In this document: piece after piece, positions 15,002 through 23,638 of the stretch
How positions within the stretch are numbered: position 1 is the stretch's first letter
How the letters are laid out: every line of letters begins with the position of its first letter
NCBI RefSeq assembly: GCF_003289925.1
Contig: NZ_QLZQ01000004.1
Span: 1 to 64,000, forward strand
Length of the DNA stretch: 64,000 nt
Reading direction: 5' to 3'
Origin: Planococcus maitriensis
GTDB lineage: Bacteria; Bacillota; Bacilli; Bacillales_A; Planococcaceae
The notes under the pieces: generated by a model
What the model was told of the DNA's origin: nothing
Seen by the model: only the letters and a program-made list of their open reading frames with translations
Databases searched by the model: none
Made by a program: the position numbers and the translations under genes

Positions 15002-16024
15002 TTACGCTTCATCCATCATCTGCTTGACTGTCTCGACGATTTTATCCGGCCCCGGCAAGACGAAATCTTCCAGCACATGGCTATACGGAATCGGCACATC
15101 CGGAATCGCCAGGCGCTTGATCGGCGATTCAAGTTCATAGAGCGCTTCTTCCGAGACGATGGCCGCGATTTCAGCTGTCATGCCATACGAGCGGTAATCC
15201 TCATCGACGACGACCAGCCGATGCGTTTTCTTCACTGAATTGAGGATGGTATCTTTATCGATCGGCGCCAAGGATCGCAGGTCGATGACTTCCGCTTCGA
15301 TGCCATCTTGTGCCAATCGCTCTGCCGCTTCCATCGCATAATGCGTCATCATCTGGATGCCGACGATGGTTACGTCTTTGCCTTCCCGCATGACATTCGC
15401 TTTGTCGAGCGGCACGGTATACGATTCTTCCGGCACATGGCCGACTGCATAATCGAGCTGGTCCATCCAACCTAGGCCCTGCAAGGATTTATGGAACATG
15501 AAAACAACCGGATTGTCATCACGGATCGCAGATGTCATCATGCCTTTTAAATCATACGGCGTGCTTGGTGCGACCACTTTCATCCCCGGCATATGGGCGA
15601 ACGTTGCATATAAAGTCTGGGAATGCTGCGCGGCATCGCTATAGCCGCCGCCGACTGCGGTCATGAGCACCATCGGCAAGCGTACATTGCCGCCGGACAT
15701 ATATGGAATCTTCGCCATGTGGTTGTAGATCTGGTCCATACAGACGCCAAAGAAATCGACGAACATCAATTCGGCAACGGGCCGCATGCCTTCTGCAGCT
15801 GCACCGATTGCCGCGCCGATGAACGCCGTTTCGGAAATCGGCGTATCGAGCACGCGCTCCGGCCCGAATTTTTCCATCAAGCCTTGCGTTGAACCGAAAA
15901 TGCCGCCGTATTTTCCGATATCTTCACCGAGCACGAATACGTTTTTGTCGTTCTCCATCTCCTGGGCAATCGCTTCCGCCATCGCTTTATTGCCCGTCAG
16001 CATTCTTTTTTTCGCTGTCTCCAT
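15002..16024 (-). CDS. 2-oxoacid/acetoin dehydrogenase E1 beta subunit
   Basis: A 340-residue TPP-dependent E1 beta subunit with the N-terminal pyrimidine-binding domain (GEDIGKYGGIFGSTQGL, TPISETAFIGAAIGAAAEGMRPVAE split over about 35-85) and the C-terminal transketolase domain (IDLRSLAPIDKDTI, VVVDEDYRSYG). The start at 16024 (METAKKRML) follows AAGGAGA; the longer frame runs into the E1 alpha gene. It pairs with E1 alpha upstream (22-nt gap). Together they decarboxylate a 2-oxoacid or cleave acetoin and hand the acyl group to a lipoyl arm. I favour acetoin or a related substrate because of similarity to the AcoAB type, but the substrate is not proven. Confidence 0.88.
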   Translation of the reverse strand: METAKKRMLTGNKAMAEAIAQEMENDKNVFVLGEDIGKYGGIFGSTQGLMEKFGPERVLDTPISETAFIGAAIGAAAEGMRPVAELMFVDFFGVCMDQIYNHMAKIPYMSGGNVRLPMVLMTAVGGGYSDAAQHSQTLYATFAHMPGMKVVAPSTPYDLKGMMTSAIRDDNPVVFMFHKSLQGLGWMDQLDYAVGHVPEESYTVPLDKANVMREGKDVTIVGIQMMTHYAMEAAERLAQDGIEAEVIDLRSLAPIDKDTILNSVKKTHRLVVVDEDYRSYGMTAEIAAIVSEEALYELESPIKRLAIPDVPIPYSHVLEDFVLPGPDKIVETVKQMMDEA

Positions 16025-16046
16025 TTCGGAATCTCTCCTTTTCGGA

Positions 16047-17060
16047 TTAAGATGTAAAGACGTCATCCAATGCGGCTTCAGGTTTCGGATAATCGCTGTC
16101 GCGTGCAAATTGGTACGCGTCATCGACTTCTTTTTTGGCGCGTGTTTCGATTTCTTCCAGTTCCGGTTCATTCACATGTTCCGCATCCAAGAGCTGCTGG
16201 CGCAGTTTCATGATCGGGTCGCGCGCCCGCAGTCCCGGCACTTCTTCCTTGTCCCGGTATAACTCGGGATCGCCCTGGAAATGGCCGAGGAAACGGAAAG
16301 TTTCAATTTCGATGATTGTCGGGCCCTGTCCGTTGCGTGCCCGGTTGACCGCTTCTTCGGACGCTTTATACATTGCGACAGGGTCGTTGTCTTTTACGTA
16401 AGCACCTGCCACGCCATATGCCGACGCGCGCAGGTCGTTCGATTCGACCGAAGTCGATGCCGTTTTCGGTACCGAGATGCCGTACGAATTGTCTTCGACG
16501 ACGATGATGAGCGGTAAATTCCACAGCGCCGCCAAGTTGAGCGATTCATGAAACGCTCCGGCATTCGCCGCTCCTTCACCGATGAATGCCACGGCGACCC
16601 AGTCTTTTCCTTTCATTTTATTGGCCATAGCCGCACCGACCGCATGCGGAATGCCGGCTGCCACGATGCCGCCACATGAGAATTTCACTTCCGGATCGAA
16701 CAAATGCATATGCCCGCCTTTGCCTTTTCCGAGACCTGATTCTTTTCCGAAAATCTCCGCCGTCATTTTCTTCAAGTCGACACCTTTGGCGATGGCGTGA
16801 TGATGCGGACGGTGCGGCGCGGTTACCGTATCGTCTTTCGTCAAATGCACCATCATGCCGGCGGCGGCTGGTTCCTGCCCGGTCGCGAGATGCATTTCAC
16901 CCGGCACGGGGCCTTCACCGATATTGAACACCGGTGACTTGCCTTCCGTATACGCCTCCACCATCTGGTCTTCATAATAGCGGATCTTGACCATTTGCTC
17001 GTACATCCACATCAGCTTGTCGACAGATACAGAAGGCTGTTTTTCTTCGAACTTAGTCAC
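16047..17060 (-). CDS. 2-oxoacid/acetoin dehydrogenase E1 alpha subunit
   Basis: A 337-residue E1 alpha subunit. The TPP/Mg motif begins GEGAANAGAFHESLNLAALW and closes with VEDN; the active-site loop region is HRPHHHAIAKG, and the phosphorylation-loop analogue is FRFLGHFQGDPELYR. The start is a GTG at 17060 with AAAGGAGGAG 7 nt upstream; the ATG further upstream in the long frame lacks a ribosome site. It is the first gene of the operon E1alpha-E1beta-short E2. No E3 (dihydrolipoamide dehydrogenase) or AcoR/AcoX-type gene is nearby, so the complex must borrow those parts. Confidence 0.88.
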   Translation of the reverse strand: MTKFEEKQPSVSVDKLMWMYEQMVKIRYYEDQMVEAYTEGKSPVFNIGEGPVPGEMHLATGQEPAAAGMMVHLTKDDTVTAPHRPHHHAIAKGVDLKKMTAEIFGKESGLGKGKGGHMHLFDPEVKFSCGGIVAAGIPHAVGAAMANKMKGKDWVAVAFIGEGAANAGAFHESLNLAALWNLPLIIVVEDNSYGISVPKTASTSVESNDLRASAYGVAGAYVKDNDPVAMYKASEEAVNRARNGQGPTIIEIETFRFLGHFQGDPELYRDKEEVPGLRARDPIMKLRQQLLDAEHVNEPELEEIETRAKKEVDDAYQFARDSDYPKPEAALDDVFTS

Positions 17061-17363
17061 TGCTACTCCTCCTTTTTTACTCCATAAATTCGGATGGCGT
17101 GCGACAAATTCCATAGGCCTAAACACTCTCAGTGTACTGCGTTTCATTAAATATTTCAATATTCTGATAATAAAAGAATAGAGAATTTACAATTATGATG
17201 AACTTCTTTAATTAACAGGCGCAACTTGTTAGAAACTGCTTAGAAATGCACCTATTCATCCTTTACTTTCAAAATTGTAATATCGCTAAACAACAATTAT
17301 TTATTGATAAACGATAAATAGTTCGCTATACTTTGATTATTAACAAGTAAAGAGGTGTGTTTT
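17061..17363. other. Divergent intergenic region E1 alpha / DUF2975
   Basis: An AT-rich 303-nt spacer. On the plus strand it holds the promoter at 17304-17332, overlapping an ATTTAT...ATAAAT inverted repeat that could be an operator. On the minus strand it must hold the E1 operon promoter, but I cannot pick convincing hexamers. No ORF is supported. Confidence 0.5.
17304..17332 (+). promoter_or_regulatory. Sigma-A promoter of the DUF2975-XRE pair
   Basis: TTGATA, a 17-nt spacer and TATACT lie 32 nt before the DUF2975 start. The spacer contains half of the inverted repeat ATTTATTGATAAACGATAAAT, a possible site for the small XRE protein encoded in the same unit. Confidence 0.65.
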
Positions 17364-17843
17364 ATGAAACGGGAGACTTTGTTTTTGAAAGTGGTGCTGT
17401 TTCTCATGGCGCTGCCGGTCATCGCGTTGTGCATCTTCGTGGTGCCACCGCTTTCGGGCATTATCCAGGACGGGCCGGAGCAGCTGGCGTTTTTGCAATA
17501 TGTGTTTGTCACCTTGCTTTATGCAACAGCGGTTGCGTATTTCGTCGCGCTGTACCAGACTTATAAATTATTGAGCTTTATCGATGACAATATCGCCTTC
17601 TCTGTGCGCTCAGTGACGGCGATCAAAAACATCAAACGGTGTGCGCTGGTGATCACCGGCATTTACGTTCTCGCAATGCCGTTGTTTTACATCATCGCAG
17701 AAATTGATGATGCCCCGGGACTGATCCTCATGGGCGCGGCGATTGGCTTCGGCGCACTTGTCATCGCCGTTTTCGCAGCGGTTTTGCAGAAGCTGCTTAC
17801 GCACGCCATCGACATCAAATCAGAAAACGATCTTACGGTCTGA
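17364..17843 (+). CDS. DUF2975 family membrane protein
   Basis: A 159-residue protein with four predicted transmembrane segments (about 8-30, 45-68, 95-117, 122-147). The layout, with a conserved cytoplasmic-side LLSFIDDNIAFS segment after the second helix, fits DUF2975. Members are typically coupled to a 60-70-residue YozG-like XRE regulator, as here (9-nt gap). The molecular role of the pair is unknown. The start at 17364 follows AGAGGTG and the promoter at 17304-17332. Confidence 0.8.
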   Translation: MKRETLFLKVVLFLMALPVIALCIFVVPPLSGIIQDGPEQLAFLQYVFVTLLYATAVAYFVALYQTYKLLSFIDDNIAFSVRSVTAIKNIKRCALVITGIYVLAMPLFYIIAEIDDAPGLILMGAAIGFGALVIAVFAAVLQKLLTHAIDIKSENDLTV

Positions 17844-17852
17844 GGTGATACC

Positions 17853-18062
17853 ATGCCAATCATCATAAATCTCGACGTCATGCTCGCCAAGCGCAAAATG
17901 AGCATGACCGAGCTATCCGAAAAAGTCGGCGTCACCATGCCCAATTTGTCTATCCTGAAAAACGGCAAAGCGAAAGCGATCCGCTTCTCGACTCTTGAAG
18001 CCATCTGCAAAGTGCTCGACTGCCAGCCAGGCGATGTATTGGAATACCAGGAAGAAGAATAG
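17853..18062 (+). CDS. Small XRE-family HTH regulator (YozG-like)
   Basis: A 69-residue protein that is almost entirely one Cro/CI helix-turn-helix: MLAKRKMSMTELSEKVGVT, then NLSILKNGKAKAIRFSTLEA and a C-terminal CQPGDVLEYQEEE. It is the standard partner of DUF2975 proteins and probably represses its own operon. The start follows GAGGTGATACC, directly after the DUF2975 stop. Confidence 0.85.
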   Translation: MPIIINLDVMLAKRKMSMTELSEKVGVTMPNLSILKNGKAKAIRFSTLEAICKVLDCQPGDVLEYQEEE

Positions 18063-18142
18063 TCCTGACTTCCTTCGCTTTTTGAAAACAGTAAATTTCA
18101 GAGCAACTTGCCCATTCTTCGAAACCAAAGGAGGAAAAGATC

Positions 18143-18562
18143 TTGCTGACAAAACTGGTCGCTGCATTTAATCTAGCAATGTCGTTAGGCGCATTTTATA
18201 TGGGCATTTCCATGCTGCCGTTCATGGGGGTGTTCGTGGAATTTCCATCCGAGTGGGCCGGCGTCATGCCCTTCAGTAGTTGGTCCGCTTTAGCTATGTA
18301 TGGAATGATTGTCTTCGGAATCGGGAATGCCGTGGTTGCGGTTTATGGGTTCATGAAGAAAACGCGGGTGTTTTTTGTGGCGAATCTTGGTTTAGGAATC
18401 CTGCTATCGCTAAGTGCTGCATTGCCGATCGTGTTGCTCGGGGAATGGTATTTGCCTCTCGTGTTCTTTTTCTTCCTCAGTTTCACGCAAATGACTCTCA
18501 GTATAGTCGGATTTACTGCTAGAGGCATCCATAGGAATACAGAAAAAACTCAAGGCGTATGA
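18143..18562 (+). CDS. Unrecognised four-helix membrane protein
   Basis: A 139-residue hydrophobic protein with four likely transmembrane helices (about 5-32, 45-68, 75-98, 103-126) and a short polar C-terminus. The start is a TTG at 18143, supported by AAAGGAGG 8 nt upstream. I do not recognise a family. It is 80 nt behind the XRE gene and ends inside the terminator hairpin at 18543-18578. It may be an accessory of the DUF2975 unit or independent. Confidence 0.6.
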   Translation: MLTKLVAAFNLAMSLGAFYMGISMLPFMGVFVEFPSEWAGVMPFSSWSALAMYGMIVFGIGNAVVAVYGFMKKTRVFFVANLGLGILLSLSAALPIVLLGEWYLPLVFFFFLSFTQMTLSIVGFTARGIHRNTEKTQGV

Positions 18563-18578
18563 AAGCCTTGAGTTTTTT
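18543..18578. terminator. Bidirectional terminator
   Basis: AAAAAACTCAAGGC and GCCTTGAGTTTTTT surround a GTATGAAA loop. It overlaps the last codons of the four-helix protein and of the convergent DinB-family gene. Confidence 0.85.
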
Positions 18579-19098
18579 AATGTTTATTATTTTGGCAAAT
18601 ACGTTTGGTCATGCAGATCTGCCCCCGGTGGCTTGTTTCATCTTCCACGACATGGAACCAGAGAAAGTACTTATTGTAGACAACTCCGTGATCATACTGC
18701 CCTTCTTCGTACAACCAGCTATCATTGACACTTTCCAATAGCGACAGCGTATGATCCCTGACCTTCTTTAATTCATCTAGGTAATAATCAAGCGGATGGT
18801 TGCGGATCGCGCTTCTCGCTTTGTCCCCAAGTTCAAGCGGCACGAGCCATTGCTCCAGCTCCTGTTGTGTCAAGTCACGGTTTTCGAACGTGATGACCTG
18901 GTGCACAAATTCAATCGCCGCCATGTGCATCAAGAGCGCCCCGATCGAATTCGATTGCCCATCAGCCAAATAATCGAGCGCTTCGATAGACAAACCTTCT
19001 ACATCCGCCAATGTAACCGCGCGCGTATAGTCGAGCATCGACACGAGTTCGCCGATCTTCGGCGAGAATCCTGCTTGTTCCTTGATCCGGTAATCCAT
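18577..19098 (-). CDS. DinB/DUF664 family protein
   Basis: A 173-residue four-helix-bundle protein of the DinB/YfiT-like superfamily. The predicted metal-ligand histidines are in ALLMHMAAIEF, WFHVVEDE and ETSHRGQI. Relatives include thiol transferases (bacillithiol or mycothiol types) and damage-inducible proteins, but the substrate here is unknown. The start at 19098 (MDYRIKEQ) follows AAGGGGGGAG; the longer reading to 19137 has no ribosome site. It is a single-gene unit. Confidence 0.78.
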   Translation of the reverse strand: MDYRIKEQAGFSPKIGELVSMLDYTRAVTLADVEGLSIEALDYLADGQSNSIGALLMHMAAIEFVHQVITFENRDLTQQELEQWLVPLELGDKARSAIRNHPLDYYLDELKKVRDHTLSLLESVNDSWLYEEGQYDHGVVYNKYFLWFHVVEDETSHRGQICMTKRICQNNKH

Positions 19099-19138
19099 AC
19101 TGCTCCCCCCTTCCAGCTTACAAGCCATTATTAGCAAT

Positions 19139-19168
19139 GAAAAAGACTGGAGCGCTCCAGTCTTTTTT
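19139..19168 (-). terminator. Intrinsic terminator after the XRE gene
   Basis: AAAGACTGGAGC and GCTCCAGTCTTT form a perfect stem with poly-T on either strand, so it can also act on the plus strand. Confidence 0.8.
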
Positions 19169-19191
19169 TGTGTATTGCTTCTATATGAATG

Positions 19192-19545
19192 CTACGCCAA
19201 GCTGAACTTCTTTTGGATCCGCTTTACAATATCCGCTTCCTTGCTTTGGATGAATTCATTAGCGATTTGCTTTACCATCGCATTGATCTCCCTATTCATT
19301 TCCGTTTTCATCCTTACTTGATCAATGACTACACCATTCGGAGTAAACTGCCGGCCTGAAAGTTCATCGAGCGAGACATTATAGAGGTCTGCCATTTTCA
19401 CCAGCAATTTGAGATTCGGCTCACCTTTCCCGGTTTCGAAATTACTATAAGTTGCACGTGTTATTATTAGATGATCCGCAACCACTTGCATCGACAATTT
19501 GTTCTGTACTCTGAGCGCCTTTAGGTTTTCTGCTAACTTTGCCAT
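19192..19545 (-). CDS. XRE-family HTH regulator
   Basis: A 117-residue protein with an N-terminal Cro/CI-type helix-turn-helix (about 5-62, KLSMQVVADHLIITRATYSNFETGKGEP split as MQVVADHLIITRATYSNFE and GKGEP). A charged, helical C-terminus (about 75-117, EMNREINAMVKQIANEF) may mediate dimerisation. It is divergent from the T5orf172 protein across a 197-nt AT-rich gap and could regulate it. No ligand domain is visible. Confidence 0.82.
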   Translation of the reverse strand: MAKLAENLKALRVQNKLSMQVVADHLIITRATYSNFETGKGEPNLKLLVKMADLYNVSLDELSGRQFTPNGVVIDQVRMKTEMNREINAMVKQIANEFIQSKEADIVKRIQKKFSLA

Positions 19546-19742
19546 AGATAGACCCCTTCACACAATCAATTTACTTACTTTATTCACTTGTTGGTTGGTT
19601 GAAATAATCGCTTCATTTACATGAACTGGTATTGATACTAGTTAAGAATTATACATAATAATTAAATAGTAACATATTCATAATTAAGTTATAATCACAA
19701 TATCACGTAAATTTGGAAATAAATATAGAAAGGGTTTTGATT

Positions 19743-20423
19743 ATGCTAAAAAACCTATTGAATAAATGGTTATCCTCATCTACTGAAACAGTAACTCATG
19801 ACCCTAATGCTACTCCGATTTCGAAAGTCTATCTATATGAACCAAACCAAGCCGCTCTGAAGCAGGTCATGGAATCCCCTGACATTTCCGGAGAAGCGCC
19901 AGGTTATGTCTATTTCGTGCAAGAGCACTTGAATGGTTCTTTCAAAATCGGCAAAACCAAGCATGTGGAACGGTATATGAACCTCTTTGTCGTGAAGCTT
20001 CCTTTCGAAAACAAATTGATCCATTTGATTAAATCCGGCAACCACCATCAGACAAAAGCTGCCTTTCATCAGCATTTCAAAGACAAACGGCTCGAAGGTG
20101 AATGGTTTGCTTTGAATCAGGACGATGTGGCCTGGCTAAAAGCTGGCGGATACCCTGATACTATCCAGCAGACGATTTCGGGCGGGCAAACAATTGAAGG
20201 CTCCCCATCATCGAAGGCGGAAAAAGATGACAAACCGCTGACGCCCAAGCAGGCGGCATTCGCCAAAACCCTACTAAACAAGCTTGAAGGCCGCTACGAA
20301 CTGGCTGTCGATTTTTCGCAGCTGACCCATAAAGACTTGAATCGCCTGAGCGGCTATTTCCGCTTTAAAAATCAAGGTGCATTGAATAATTTGGTTTCAG
20401 CTGGAGTGCTTAAAGAAAAATAA
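19743..20423 (+). CDS. T5orf172/GIY-YIG-like domain protein
   Basis: A 226-residue protein. Residues about 50-130 match the T5orf172 (MUG113) variant of the GIY-YIG fold: GYVYFVQEHLNGSFKIGKTK, then AAFHQHFKDKRLEGEWFAL. The family includes phage-borne proteins, some suspected nucleases; catalytic competence is not proven. A linker rich in Ser, Lys and Asp (about 145-165) leads to an unrecognised C-terminal domain (TPKQAAFAKTLLNKLEGRY ... GVLKEK). The start at 19743 follows AAAGGG; the longer frame to 19713 lacks a ribosome site. It is flanked by an XRE regulator and a DUF1643 protein, a small accessory patch. Confidence 0.7.
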   Translation: MLKNLLNKWLSSSTETVTHDPNATPISKVYLYEPNQAALKQVMESPDISGEAPGYVYFVQEHLNGSFKIGKTKHVERYMNLFVVKLPFENKLIHLIKSGNHHQTKAAFHQHFKDKRLEGEWFALNQDDVAWLKAGGYPDTIQQTISGGQTIEGSPSSKAEKDDKPLTPKQAAFAKTLLNKLEGRYELAVDFSQLTHKDLNRLSGYFRFKNQGALNNLVSAGVLKEK

Positions 20424-20431
20424 TGGACAGT

Positions 20432-20466
20432 AAAAAGGCGCCTTCGAATGAAGACGCCTTTTTATG
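20432..20466. terminator. Terminator after the T5orf172 gene
   Basis: AAAAAGGCG(CCTTCGAATGAAGA)CGCCTTTTT: a bidirectional stem with TTTTT. Confidence 0.82.
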
Positions 20467-20490
20467 TTCTCTCTCTATTCTTAGTGCCTA

Positions 20491-21135
20491 CTAAAGCAAA
20501 GCTTCCATCTTATCTAACCAGACGATCCGGTCCGCAACCGTCGCGGGTTTCGGATGGCGCGGAAATCCATTTTCACCTGCCACCCATGCTTTCGCATAAT
20601 CATACGGCTTTTCTGCACAGCCATTTTGGAACAAGCCGAACTGGGCAGCGAGCCTCTTGGCGACAGTCGACGAACCCCATGCAAAAATGAGATGTACTGA
20701 AGTTCCCAGCAATTCTTCGCGTTGTTGGGTGTTTTGTTCCTGGAACAAGGAATGAGGGATCACTGCTTCATTGAACTTGTTTTCAATGCTTTTGAAGTTC
20801 ATGATATTTCCTTCACAAATATCCGATAAATTGATGAGCGTGATCAAATCCCATGCTTGGCGCTCCATCAAATTCATCAGCTGGTATTGTGTCGGATTCG
20901 GTTTGGTGGGGATCCACTCTGCCTCCCGCGGGCTCTTTACGGTTTTCCCGGCTTGTGCACAATTGGACGGATTGATCATGACGATCACTGCATCCGTTCG
21001 AGTGGTAAAGGCACCGTTTCGCCTGATGCGCGCTTCGCGGCGCATCAGAAATGTCTCTTCCTCTATTTCAGTATGGTAAAACTTCGCCTCGACCGAGAAG
21101 ATATGCTTCAAGTCTTCAGCTGGAATCAGTGACAC
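20491..21135 (-). CDS. DUF1643 family protein
   Basis: A 214-residue soluble protein. The DUF1643 signature is visible: an N-terminal MINPSNCA block (about 53-60), a central WDLITLINLSDICEG block, and the C-terminal HLIFAWGSS with FPRHPKPAT (about 195). Members occur in phages and accessory loci and have no established biochemistry. The start at 21135 is preceded by GGGGAGG (GATACGGGGAGGGATTATGTG context). Monocistronic. Confidence 0.75.
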   Translation of the reverse strand: MSLIPAEDLKHIFSVEAKFYHTEIEEETFLMRREARIRRNGAFTTRTDAVIVMINPSNCAQAGKTVKSPREAEWIPTKPNPTQYQLMNLMERQAWDLITLINLSDICEGNIMNFKSIENKFNEAVIPHSLFQEQNTQQREELLGTSVHLIFAWGSSTVAKRLAAQFGLFQNGCAEKPYDYAKAWVAGENGFPRHPKPATVADRIVWLDKMEALL

Positions 21136-21207
21136 ATAATCCCTCCCCGTATCTTATTCTTCATTTTCAGTCTATCAAATATAACAGATCCGCGTTTTCA
21201 GCCGGAT

Positions 21208-21243
21208 CAAAAAGCTCCCAAGCCATATCCGGTTTGGGAGCTT
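21208..21243 (-). terminator. Terminator after the OYE gene
   Basis: AGCTCCCAA(ACC) pairs with (GC)TTGGGAGCT and continues into TTTTTG on the minus strand. Confidence 0.8.
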
Positions 21244-21251
21244 GCTGTTCT

Positions 21252-22379
21252 TTATACTTTCGCGTCCACTTTGACCATGCCGTAAGAGGTGATGGCGTTC
21301 CACATCGTTTCCGGGATGTCGAGTTTGCCGACCAGTTCTTGCGGGATCGTTTCGTTGATGTCCGCTTCGTTTCCTTGCTTCACTTTCTCGGTCCATTCCG
21401 GGTCGACCAATGCTTGGCGGCCCATGACGACGATATCCGCTCCTTCTTCAAGCGCAGCTACCGCGTGGCCGGGACGCGTGACGCCGCCGACTACGACAAA
21501 CGGCACACGGCCATTGATCTGTTTCGACAGGATTTGGACGATGCTGTCTCCCTCTTCCATGCCACGCGGCGCTTTTTTGAATTCCATAAGCGATACGTGG
21601 ATATAATGGATGCCGCCTTCGATCAAGCGCTCAACCAATTGTTGCGTTTCTTTGATCGTATAGCCAACGGAATCTGCATTGTTTTCTTCCGGAGACAAAC
21701 GGTAGCCGATGATGAAGCTATCGTCCGCATGTTTTGCAGCCACTTGTTTCACTTCATCCAAGACCGCCAAACCGAATTTCAAACGGTTCTCCAAGCTGCC
21801 GCCCCACTCGTCTTCACGCTGGTTGTAAGTAGCTGAGACGAATTGCTGGATCAAATACGTATTGGCGCCATGGATTTCCACGCCGTCAAATCCGGCTTCG
21901 ATTGCGCGGCGCGTGGTTTCGCCGAAATCGCGGATAATGGCGGTGATCTCTTCTCCCGTCAAAGCGCGCGGCGTCGGCTTGTCGGCCGATTCTGCGATAG
22001 CGCTCGGTGCGACCGTTTCACCCGCTTCGATCAAATCCGGTTGGCCTTGGCGGCCGCCGTGCTGCATTTGCAGGATAGCTTTGCTGCCTTGTGACTTCAT
22101 TTCAGTTGCGAGTTGCTTTAAGCGCGGCATGACGTCGTCTTTGAACGCGACAAACTGGTTCGGGAAGGCGATGCCATTTTCCGAAACCGCGATGCATGCG
22201 GACACGAACAGGCTGCCGAGGCCTGCGCGGCGCTGGTAATAGGCAAGTTCTGCATCTGAGACAGTACCGTCCGGATTTCCTGAATATGTAGTCATCGGTG
22301 CGACGCCTAAACGGTCAGACAGGACGACGCCGTTCGGCAAAGTGATTTCTTCGAATAATGGTTTGTATTGGGGATTCAT
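21252..22379 (-). CDS. NADH-dependent flavin oxidoreductase (Old Yellow Enzyme family, YqiG-like)
   Basis: A 375-residue FMN-binding TIM barrel of the OYE family. Family landmarks are PMTTYSGNPDGTVSD near the N-terminus, QMQHGGRQG (about 105), FDGVEIHGANTYLIQQF with the His-Gly-Ala catalytic segment (about 165-185), NQREDEWGGSLENR, and VVGGVTRPGHA for phosphate binding. It reduces activated alkenes such as enones with NAD(P)H; the physiological substrate is unknown. The length equals B. subtilis YqiG. It is divergent from an MDR-type reductase that also acts on enone-like compounds, which suggests shared electrophile detoxification (inference). Confidence 0.88.
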   Translation of the reverse strand: MNPQYKPLFEEITLPNGVVLSDRLGVAPMTTYSGNPDGTVSDAELAYYQRRAGLGSLFVSACIAVSENGIAFPNQFVAFKDDVMPRLKQLATEMKSQGSKAILQMQHGGRQGQPDLIEAGETVAPSAIAESADKPTPRALTGEEITAIIRDFGETTRRAIEAGFDGVEIHGANTYLIQQFVSATYNQREDEWGGSLENRLKFGLAVLDEVKQVAAKHADDSFIIGYRLSPEENNADSVGYTIKETQQLVERLIEGGIHYIHVSLMEFKKAPRGMEEGDSIVQILSKQINGRVPFVVVGGVTRPGHAVAALEEGADIVVMGRQALVDPEWTEKVKQGNEADINETIPQELVGKLDIPETMWNAITSYGMVKVDAKV

Positions 22380-22533
22380 CGTTTGGCCTCTTTTCTCTTT
22401 AGCTTAGGTATATCAAAATATCATAGGACTAGGACAACTACAAGAATACGCGCTCGATAAGCCGGAACTTTTGTTTCCTTTCTTTGGTAATGGTACGCTC
22501 TTCTATGCAAACTTATTCCAAGGAGGAATTCAT

Positions 22534-23562
22534 ATGACACCAAACACATACAAAGAAATCCATTTGGCGAACCGCCCAGAAGGCACGCCCACTGATAAGG
22601 ACTTTAATTTTATCGAAAAAGAGATTCCATCCATCGGAAAAGATGAAGTATTGCTAAGAACTTTATATCTTTCCGTTGACCCGTATATGCGCGGGCGCAT
22701 GAAAGACGTGAAATCTTACGTTGAGCCGTTCAAATTGAACGAAGCGATCACCGGAGGCATTCTCGCGGAAGTCGTCGAGTCGAATTCCGATAAGTTCCAG
22801 CAAGGGGATGTCGTCAACGGCACGCTTAACTGGGCGGAGTATAATGTCGCGAATGCCCAGTCGGTCCAGAAAGTGGATCCATCACTTGCCCCGATCACGA
22901 CGCGCCTCGGCATACTCGGCTTGACTGGATTGACGGCGTATTTCGGACTGCTCGATATCGGCAAGCCGCAACAAGGCGAAACAGTCGTCGTCTCAGGCGC
23001 AGCGGGAGCGGTCGGATCGGTCGTCGGACAGATCGCCAAACTGAAAGGCGCACATGTCGTCGGCATCGCCGGCTCGCAGGAAAAGATCGATTACCTCATC
23101 AACGAACTCGGATTCGACGCCGCAGTGAACTACAAATCCGATAGCTTCAAAGAAGATTTCAAGAAAGCCATCCCGAACGGCGTCGATGTCTATTTCGATA
23201 ATGTCGGCGGCGAAGTGTCCGATGCAGTCATTTTCGAGATCAACCGCAATGCGCGCATCGTCCTGTGTGGCACGATTTCTTCCTATAACAATCCGGAAGC
23301 GGACCTTGGCCCGCGCATCCAGTGGAAATTCATCACGACGAGCTCGATGATGAAAGGCTTCACGCTCGGCGATTACGCGCATGATTTCAAGACAGGCGCA
23401 CAAGCACTCGCCGGATGGCTGCAGGAAGGCAAACTGAAATATGAGGAAACGATCACAGAAGGCTTCGAGAAAACACCGGAAGCATTCCTTGGCCTATTCG
23501 AAGGCAGCAACCTCGGCAAGCAATTAGTGAAAGTCGCTGACCCTGAGTTTGCTAAACTATAA
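22534..23562 (+). CDS. MDR-family NADP-dependent oxidoreductase (YfmJ-like)
   Basis: A 342-residue medium-chain reductase of the leukotriene-B4 dehydrogenase/prostaglandin reductase type. The N-terminal catalytic domain has SVDPYMRGRMKD, and the Rossmann fold has VVSGAAGAVGSVVGQIAKLKG (AAGAVGSVVGQ at about 155), followed by FDNVGGEVSD. It lacks the zinc ligands of alcohol dehydrogenases, as expected for this branch. It is likely to reduce alpha,beta-unsaturated carbonyls. The start at 22534 follows AAGGAGGAATTC; the longer frame to 22471 is unsupported. Confidence 0.88.
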   Translation: MTPNTYKEIHLANRPEGTPTDKDFNFIEKEIPSIGKDEVLLRTLYLSVDPYMRGRMKDVKSYVEPFKLNEAITGGILAEVVESNSDKFQQGDVVNGTLNWAEYNVANAQSVQKVDPSLAPITTRLGILGLTGLTAYFGLLDIGKPQQGETVVVSGAAGAVGSVVGQIAKLKGAHVVGIAGSQEKIDYLINELGFDAAVNYKSDSFKEDFKKAIPNGVDVYFDNVGGEVSDAVIFEINRNARIVLCGTISSYNNPEADLGPRIQWKFITTSSMMKGFTLGDYAHDFKTGAQALAGWLQEGKLKYEETITEGFEKTPEAFLGLFEGSNLGKQLVKVADPEFAKL

Positions 23563-23587
23563 ATCTCACTTTCTTCTATAGAAACAC

Positions 23588-23634
23588 AAAAGCTGAAGCG
23601 GGAACCTGAATGGGTTCCTGCTTCAGCTTTTTTT
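23588..23634. terminator. Bidirectional terminator
   Basis: AAAAGCTGAAGC(G)GGAACC pairs with GGTTCC(T)GCTTCAGCTTTT, between convergent genes. Confidence 0.87.
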
Positions 23635-23638
23635 CATA

